Source: Cellulosimicrobium sp. Marseille-Q4280 (GTDB lineage Bacteria > Actinomycetota > Actinomycetes > Actinomycetales > Cellulomonadaceae). Taken from it: 64,000 bases of DNA. The position numbers were made by a program, and so were the translations under genes. Below, piece by piece: positions 59,323-64,000 of this stretch. Position 1 is the stretch's first letter. Every line of letters starts with the position of its first letter. The stretch lies in assembly GCF_943181405.1 (NCBI RefSeq), contig NZ_CALPBY010000004.1:372001-436000 (forward strand), read 5' to 3'. The notes under the pieces were generated by a model. It saw only the letters and a program-made list of their open reading frames with translations, was not told the origin of the DNA and did not search any database.

Positions 59323-60384
59323 ATGACGGAGTCAGGCGCTCAGAAAAGCACGATCGTTCGTGCTGAGTCGGATCGTCGCGTCGCGCGCCGTCGTGCTGCC
59401 CGCCGTCGGCGAGCAGCGCTGCAGCTCGCCGTCGTCCGTGCGCGCCTCGGGCTCCTCCAGCGCATCGCTCCGCGCCGGGCCGCGCAGCACGCCCTGGACC
59501 TGTGGGCCACGCCGCCCGACGGGGCCGGCCGCCGCCGCGACGACCGGCCCGCGCCCGGCACGCTCGGCTCGGTGACGACCGACGGAGGGTCGCACCTCGT
59601 CGTCGAGACGTGGTCCCCGCCGTCCGGCCCGGTGCCGGCGGAGGTGCTGGTGACGGGGGCGCCGACCGCGGTCGCGCCGTCGTCCGGGTCGACGCCGGGC
59701 GGGACCGTCGCAGACCTCGGCGCCGTCTACCTCGTCCACGGCTGGGGCGGGTGGCGCGGCCAGCTCGGCGCGTTCGTCGAGCCGCTGCGGGCGGCGGGGT
59801 ACCGCGTCGTGGCGTTCGACGCCCTCAGCCACGGTGACTCCGGCCCCGGGCGCTTCGGGCCGCGCCGGAGCACGGTGCCCGAGATGGCGGAGTCGCTCGC
59901 CGCGGTGGTGCGCGTCCACGGCGAGCCGACGGCCGTCGTCGCGCACTCGCTCGGCACGGCGACGACGACGCTCGCCGTCCGGGACGGGCTGGAGGTCGGT
60001 CGCCTCGTGCTCGTCGCCGCGATCACCGACCCGCTCGGCGAGCTGGAGCGGTTCGCCGACGCCCTGCGCCTCGCGGCACCGACGCGTGCGCTGCTCCGTG
60101 CGCTGATCCTCGACGTGGCGGGCCGTCCGCTCTCGGACCTGGACGTGCTCGACACCGTCCGCAGCCACCCGCTGCCACCGGCGCTCGTCGTGCACGACCG
60201 CGCCGACAAGGAGGTGCCGTTCGAGGTCGGGGCCGCGCTCGCGGCGGCGTGGCCCGAGGGTGAGCTCCTCGCCACGGACGGCCTCGGGCACCACCGGCTG
60301 CTGCGCGACCCCACGGTGGTGCGCACGGTCGTCGACTACCTGGCGCCGGTCGGCGTGCGGGCGGCCGGGGTCGGCGACGCGTAA
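59323..60384 (+). CDS. alpha/beta hydrolase family protein
   Basis: A 353-residue hydrolase. Residues 1-60 are strongly basic (DRRVARRRAARRRRAAL), residues 60-130 form a pre-domain, and the fold starts at LGAVYLVHGWGGWRGQLGAF near 130. The nucleophile elbow is VVAHSLGTATT near 205 (Ser in AHSLG), the acid is likely in VHDRADKEVP near 290, and the catalytic His in GLGHHRLLRDP near 325. The ATG has GAGAGGAA upstream. The second TetR-like operator is inside the first codons, suggesting repression. Its TAA stop is part of the -10 of the next gene. The substrate is unknown. Confidence 0.84.
   Translation: MTESGAQKSTIVRAESDRRVARRRAARRRRAALQLAVVRARLGLLQRIAPRRAAQHALDLWATPPDGAGRRRDDRPAPGTLGSVTTDGGSHLVVETWSPPSGPVPAEVLVTGAPTAVAPSSGSTPGGTVADLGAVYLVHGWGGWRGQLGAFVEPLRAAGYRVVAFDALSHGDSGPGRFGPRRSTVPEMAESLAAVVRVHGEPTAVVAHSLGTATTTLAVRDGLEVGRLVLVAAITDPLGELERFADALRLAAPTRALLRALILDVAGRPLSDLDVLDTVRSHPLPPALVVHDRADKEVPFEVGAALAAAWPEGELLATDGLGHHRLLRDPTVVRTVVDYLAPVGVRAAGVGDA
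59347..59364. promoter_or_regulatory. possible second TetR operator, inside the hydrolase gene start
   Basis: AGCACGATCGTTCGTGCT is a near-perfect palindrome whose arms equal those of the operator at 58577. It lies at codons 9-14 of the hydrolase gene. A block there could hinder elongation or the initiation complex. Confidence 0.45.
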
Positions 60385-60394
60385 CGTCCCTCCC

Positions 60395-61036
60395 ATGGCC
60401 GCCAGCGACGACGCCCCGCCCAAGGTCGACCTCAAGAGGCTGCACCGCGAGCTGTACGCCCCGCCGCGCGGACGGTTCGTCGAGGTCGACGTCCCGTCGC
60501 TGACGTACCTCGCGGTCGACGGCGAGGGCGACCCCAACACCGCGGCGTCGTACCGCGAGGCTGTCGAGACGCTGTTCGGGCTGTCGTACGCCGTGAAGTT
60601 CGCGAGCAAGCGGGAGCTCGGCAGGGACTACGTCGTCGGGCCGCTGGAGGGGTTGTGGACGGCCGAGGACCCCCGCGCGTTCGTGCGTCGGGACAAGGAC
60701 GCCTGGCGGTGGACGATGCTCGTCCTGCAACCCGACTGGGTCGACGCGGACCTCGTGGCCGACGTGACGTCGACGGTCCGGGCGACGAAGGACCTGCCGG
60801 CCCTCGACCTCGTCGAGCGGCGCCCGATCACCGAGGGCCGATCGGTGCAGACGCTGCACGTCGGGTCGTACGACGCCGAGACGCCGGTGCTCGCGGAGCT
60901 GCACGACGTGTACCTGCCCGAGCACGGGCTGACGTTCGCCGGGCCGCACCACGAGATCTACCTCAGCGACCTGCGCCGCACGGACCCGGCGAAGCTGCGG
61001 ACGGTCCTGCGGCAGCCGGTGCGACCCACGGCGTAG
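60395..61036 (+). CDS. GyrI-like small-molecule-binding domain protein
   Basis: A 213-residue cytoplasmic protein of the GyrI-like superfamily (SHS2 fold), which binds or detoxifies small drugs. Visible pattern: FVEVDVPSLTYLAVDGEGDP at the start, a middle strand LVLQPDWVDADLV and VQTLHVGSYDAETPVLAELH near 150, with Glu in GLTFAGPHHEIYLSD near the end. GyrI proteins inhibit DNA gyrase, but most relatives are effector sensors. The ATG follows TAACGT seven bases upstream, and that -10 includes the TAA stop of the preceding gene. A terminator-like repeat follows. Confidence 0.82.
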   Translation: MAASDDAPPKVDLKRLHRELYAPPRGRFVEVDVPSLTYLAVDGEGDPNTAASYREAVETLFGLSYAVKFASKRELGRDYVVGPLEGLWTAEDPRAFVRRDKDAWRWTMLVLQPDWVDADLVADVTSTVRATKDLPALDLVERRPITEGRSVQTLHVGSYDAETPVLAELHDVYLPEHGLTFAGPHHEIYLSDLRRTDPAKLRTVLRQPVRPTA

Positions 61037-61119
61037 CGCCGAGCACGGGGCTGCCGACGGCCGAGCACGGGGTAGTCCACCGGTTCCGCGCGGAAACGGT
61101 GGCCGACCCCGTGCTCGGC
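61037..61119. repeat. terminator-like repeat with two left arms and one right arm (GCCGAGCACGGGG family)
   Basis: CGCCGAGCACGGGG (61037-61050) and GCCGAGCACGGGGT (61060-61073) face ACCCCGTGCTCGGC (61106-61119). Between the inner arms CCACCG/CGGTGG and TTCCGCGCGGAA form further pairing, giving a long composite hairpin. It fills the gap between the convergent GyrI-like and nrdG genes and should terminate both. Confidence 0.82.
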
Positions 61120-61120
61120 G

Positions 61121-61834
61121 TCAGGCGGTGGTGCGGCGGCTCGCCCAGGGCAGGTCGGTCTCGTCGAGGACGTCGGCGAGACGTCGCCCGGTGAGCGTCG
61201 CGGCCCAGGCCGGGTCCGCGCCGTCGGGCCGCGCCTCCTGGAGGACCCAGCGTCGGACGCCGAGGCGGTGCAGGTGCGTGCCGAGCGCGAGGAGCTCGGG
61301 ACGGGTGTGGACGTGCGGGTCCACGGTCGTGCGGACCTCGTGGTCGACACCCGACCGCAGGAGCACGGCGAGAGACTCGAACGCCCGACGCCCGGACGGC
61401 ACGGTCCCCGTCACGGCGGGATAGCGGGACGGCAGGTGCTTGACGTCCAGCCCCACCCAGTCGAGGAACGGCAGGATCCGGGCGAGCCGGGCGGGCCAGG
61501 CGCCGCCCGTGTGCAGCCCGACGGCGAACCCGAGCGAGCGTGCGTCGTCGATCGCACCCAGCAGTCCGGGATGGAGCGTCGGCTCGCCGCCGGAGAACAC
61601 GACGCCGTCGAGGAGACCGCGCCGTCGTTCGAGGAACGCGAGGACCTCCGACCACCGCGGAGTGCCCTCGGTTGCGGCTGCGCCGGGTGGCGGGACCGGC
61701 ACGAGACCCGGGTTGTGGCAGTACGCGCAGCGCCAGGGGCAGCCCTGCGTGAAGACGGTCGCGACGAGCCGCCCGGGCCAGTCGACGGTGGAGAGCGGGG
61801 ACATCCCGGCGAGCACGAGGTCAGGCCGGGACAC
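61121..61834 (-). CDS. nrdG: anaerobic ribonucleoside-triphosphate reductase activating protein
   Basis: The 237-residue radical SAM enzyme that generates the glycyl radical on NrdD. The [4Fe-4S]/SAM motif is TQGCPWRCAYCHNPG near 32 (CxxxCxxC), followed by GVVFSGGEPTLHPG near 80. The C-terminus ends WASRRTTA. The GTG start overlaps the end of nrdD by 14 bp, so both are co-translated. It works only without oxygen, indicating facultative anaerobic growth. It is convergent with the GyrI-like gene. Confidence 0.94.
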   Translation of the reverse strand: MSRPDLVLAGMSPLSTVDWPGRLVATVFTQGCPWRCAYCHNPGLVPVPPPGAAATEGTPRWSEVLAFLERRRGLLDGVVFSGGEPTLHPGLLGAIDDARSLGFAVGLHTGGAWPARLARILPFLDWVGLDVKHLPSRYPAVTGTVPSGRRAFESLAVLLRSGVDHEVRTTVDPHVHTRPELLALGTHLHRLGVRRWVLQEARPDGADPAWAATLTGRRLADVLDETDLPWASRRTTA

Positions 61835-63680
61835 GGTCGCCCGCCTCGACGTCGTGCCCGCGCGCCTCGACGTCCTGCTCGGGCTCGCGGTCGACGTGCG
61901 CCGCTGCGCGCTCCTCCCGGAACGGTGTGCGCTCGGCGTACTCGCCCTTCTTGCCGATGTTGAACGACGACACCGGCCGGAAGTACCCCATGACGCGGGT
62001 CCAGACCTCGGCGGTCGCGCCGCAGGCCGGGCACGTCCAGTGCTCGCCCACGAGGTAACCGTGCGTGGGGCACACGGAGAAGGTCGGGGTGACGGTGAGG
62101 TAGGGCAGGCGGAACCGCGTGATCGCGCGCCGCACGAGCTCCTTGCACGCTTGCGTACTGGAGACGGCCTCGCCCATGTACAGGTGCAGGACGGTCCCGC
62201 CGGTGTACCGGGTCTGGAGGTCTTCCTGGCGTTCGAGGGCCTCGAACGGGTCCTCGGTGAAGCCCACGGGGAGCTGGGTCGAGTTGGTGTAGTACGGGTT
62301 GTCGCCCGTGCCCGCCTGGAGGATGCCCGGGAAGCGCGCGCGATCCTCCTTGGCGAAGCGGTAGGTCGTGCCCTCGGCGGGGGTCGCCTCCAGGTTGTAC
62401 AGGTTCCCGGTCGTCTCCTGCGCCGCGACGAGCCGCTCGCGCGCGTGGTCGAGGAGGCGGACGGCGAGGGCGTGGCCGTCCTCGCTCGTGAGGTCGTGCG
62501 TGTCGCCCGTGACGTTGCGGATCATCTCGTTGACGCCGTTGACCCCGACGGTCGAGAAGTGCGCGTCGAGAGACCCGAGGTAGCGACGCGTGTACGGGAA
62601 GAGGCCGTCGTCCAGGAGGCGCTGCACCGTCGCGCGCTTCGTCTCGAGCGACTCGACCGCGAGGTCGAGCAACCGGTCGAACGCGCCGAGCAGCCCGTCG
62701 ACGTCTCCTCGGTGGAGGTGCCCCAGGCGCGCGCAGTTGATCGTCACGACGCCGACCGACCCCGTCTGCTCGCCGGACCCGAACAGACCGTTGCCGCGCT
62801 TGAGCAGCTCGCGCAGGTCGAGCTGGAGCCGGCAGCACATGGACCGGACGTCGCCGGGGTCCATGTCGGAGTTCACGAAGTTCTGGAAGTACGGCGTGCC
62901 GTACTTCGCGGTCATCGCGAAGAGCGCGTCCGCGAGCGGCGAGTCCCAGTCGAAGTCCTCCGTGACGTTGTACGTGGGGATCGGGAACGTGAAGGCCCGC
63001 CCGGTCGCGTCGCCGGCCGTCATGACGTCGATGTACGCGCGGTTGATCATGTCCGCCTCGACCGCGAGGTCGCTGTACGTGAAGTCGGCCGTCGCGCCGC
63101 CGACCACCGGGTGCACGTCGGCGAGGTCGTGCGGGCACGTGAGGTCGAACGTGAGGTTGGTGAACGGCGTCTGCGTGCCCCAGCGCGACGGCACGTTGAG
63201 GTTGTGGACGAGCTCCTGGACGCCCTGCCGCACCTGCTCGTACGTCAGGCCGTCGACGCGCACGTACGGTGCCATGAGCGTGTCGAACGAGCTGAAGGCC
63301 TGCGCGCCCGCCCACTCGTTCTGGAGGATCCCCAGGAAGTTGACGACCTGGCCGATCGCCGAGGAGAAGTGCCGCGGGGGAGCGGAGTCGACCGCGCCGG
63401 GGACCCCGCCGAGCCCTTCCGCCAGGAGCGCGCGCAGCGACCAGCCGGCGCAGTAGCCACCGAGCACGTCGAGGTCGTGCACGTGCAGGTCTCCGCTGCG
63501 GTGCGCCACGGCGAGGTCGGGGGCGTAGACCTCGTCGAGCCAGTAGTTCGCCACGACCTTGCCGGCCGTGCTGAGGACGAGCCCTCCGAGCGAGAAGCCC
63601 TGGTTGGCGTTCGCGTTCACCCGCCAGTCCGACCGGTCGAGGTACTCCGAGACGGTGCTCGCGACGTCGACGTGACCCAT
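61821..63680 (-). CDS. nrdD: anaerobic (class III) ribonucleoside-triphosphate reductase, no ATP-cone
   Basis: The 619-residue glycyl-radical reductase making dNTPs from NTPs under anoxia. The body starts YLDRSDWRVNANANQGFSLG at residue 13, and the active-site Cys is near SDMDPGDVRSMCCRLQLDLR. The zinc region is CPTHGYLVGEHWTCPACG near 550, with the radical glycine in TRVMGYFRPVSSF near 580. The ATP-cone regulatory domain that precedes this core in most NrdD is absent, since GGAAGGA lies right before the ATG at 63678-63680. A palindrome of CRP/FNR type at 63749 is 69 bp upstream. It runs with nrdG. Confidence 0.94.
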   Translation of the reverse strand: MGHVDVASTVSEYLDRSDWRVNANANQGFSLGGLVLSTAGKVVANYWLDEVYAPDLAVAHRSGDLHVHDLDVLGGYCAGWSLRALLAEGLGGVPGAVDSAPPRHFSSAIGQVVNFLGILQNEWAGAQAFSSFDTLMAPYVRVDGLTYEQVRQGVQELVHNLNVPSRWGTQTPFTNLTFDLTCPHDLADVHPVVGGATADFTYSDLAVEADMINRAYIDVMTAGDATGRAFTFPIPTYNVTEDFDWDSPLADALFAMTAKYGTPYFQNFVNSDMDPGDVRSMCCRLQLDLRELLKRGNGLFGSGEQTGSVGVVTINCARLGHLHRGDVDGLLGAFDRLLDLAVESLETKRATVQRLLDDGLFPYTRRYLGSLDAHFSTVGVNGVNEMIRNVTGDTHDLTSEDGHALAVRLLDHARERLVAAQETTGNLYNLEATPAEGTTYRFAKEDRARFPGILQAGTGDNPYYTNSTQLPVGFTEDPFEALERQEDLQTRYTGGTVLHLYMGEAVSSTQACKELVRRAITRFRLPYLTVTPTFSVCPTHGYLVGEHWTCPACGATAEVWTRVMGYFRPVSSFNIGKKGEYAERTPFREERAAAHVDREPEQDVEARGHDVEAGDRVPA

Positions 63681-63748
63681 GGGCGCTTCCTTCCGGCCGA
63701 GTTGAGGCGCCCACCTCCCGCCGGCGACGGGACATCGTCACCCTAGAC

Positions 63749-63768
63749 CATGTGAAGGCTTTCACATG
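63749..63768. promoter_or_regulatory. CRP/FNR-superfamily palindrome upstream of nrdDG
   Basis: CATGTGAAGGCTTTCACATG has 8-bp perfect arms and fits TGTGA-N6-TCACA. It lies 69 bp before the nrdD start and 110 bp before the divergent glycosyltransferase gene. An oxygen- or cAMP-responsive regulator could act here; which one cannot be told. Confidence 0.68.
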
Positions 63769-63817
63769 GGCTACCGCACGCGCGCTCCTCGGCCGGTCCC
63801 CGACGGACCCAGGGGCA

Positions 63818-63831
63818 TGAGAGTCCTCTCA
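63818..63831. promoter_or_regulatory. palindrome TGAGAG-TC-CTCTCA before the glycosyltransferase gene
   Basis: A perfect 6-bp-arm dyad at 63818-63831, 46 bp before the start codon at 63878. Related in spacing to the nearby CRP/FNR-like site but with different arms. Regulator unknown. Confidence 0.45.
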
Positions 63832-63877
63832 CAGCACGTTCACGGGCGTCTCACCGCGCGCCGACATCGTGGCGGTC

Positions 63878-64000
63878 ATGACAGGGGCACCCGAACACCT
63901 CGCCGGTCGCGGTCACCGCACCCGCCGGCGCATCGCGCTGTACTCGCACGACACGCAGGGCCTGGGCCACGTGCGCCGCACGTCGCTCCTCGCCCGCGCC
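63878..64000 (+). CDS. glycosyltransferase family protein, 5' end only
   Basis: 41 codons are inside the window. After a basic start, RRIALYSHDTQGLGHVRRTS matches the N-terminal strand-loop of GT-B (MurG-like, COG4671) glycosyltransferases: LYSHDxxGLGHxRR, the donor-side glycine loop. The ATG at 63878 has no strong ribosome site. It is divergent from nrdD. The sugar and acceptor cannot be judged from this fragment. Confidence 0.75.
   Translation, partial: MTGAPEHLAGRGHRTRRRIALYSHDTQGLGHVRRTSLLARA

Overview
The window is about 64 kb of very GC-rich chromosomal DNA. It has an actinobacterial housekeeping and accessory gene set: a conservon, a HelR-type RNA polymerase-recycling ATPase, the proteasome activator Bpa, ectABC, heme uptake under DtxR/IdeR-like boxes, DUF5926 and TipAS-type MerR. 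Gene content and the many TANNNT-N6-8-(A/G)TG leaderless starts suggest Actinomycetota, order Micrococcales, probably near Promicromonosporaceae/Cellulomonadaceae (Cellulosimicrobium-like). That placement is inference. No phage, insertion sequence, integrase, CRISPR array or rRNA operon was seen.

Layout. 1-13.9 kb: 3' part of a phosphoglucomutase gene (cut by the window edge), a TetR regulator divergent from a two-gene drug-type ABC exporter, helR behind a rifamycin-associated-element-like inverted repeat, small enzymes (MazG-like, DinB, HAD, methyltransferase), a TipA-like regulator with a 19-bp-spacer MerR promoter and an internal start, a GH114-like lipoprotein, a pterin-dehydratase/glyoxalase fusion and a second EF-G. 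14-21 kb: heme import operon hmuTUV, heme oxygenase, an MFS exporter, a TetR/DinB divergent pair. 21.6-36.2 kb: unknown protein, a gene-free stretch with DnaA-box-like words and a strong terminator, pirin, DUF5926, then an envelope-flavoured group (GT2, a 1526-residue protein made of two tandem halves, diacylglycerol kinase), serS, HAD, GNAT, map. 36.4-43.8 kb: LacI regulator and sugar ABC importer (no ATPase gene), EamA exporter, Bpa, quinone oxidoreductase. 44-50 kb: a complete conservon cvnABCD. 50-55 kb: two tRNA-Ser, an M15-like lipoprotein, ThrE-type exporter, FtsX-type ABC exporter, tRNA-Arg. 55-64 kb: SGNH hydrolase, ectABC (no ectD), TetR with an alpha/beta hydrolase and a GyrI-like protein, anaerobic ribonucleotide reductase nrdDG with a CRP/FNR-like palindrome upstream, and the start of a glycosyltransferase.

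Most unusual: (1) a family of about 21-bp tandem repeats (core CGAGGTAGTACC) placed at gene 3' ends, with facing inverted arms, base covariation, and in three genes the TAG stop codon itself; two unrelated-looking sequence families (CGCCGAACCCCGG and GCCGAGCACGGGG) show related designs. (2) The 1526-residue tandemly duplicated ecto-domain/polytopic membrane protein next to a GT2 and a lipid kinase. (3) The RAE-like element on helR. (4) A promoter-plus-terminator segment at 22.8-23.2 kb that may encode an RNA.
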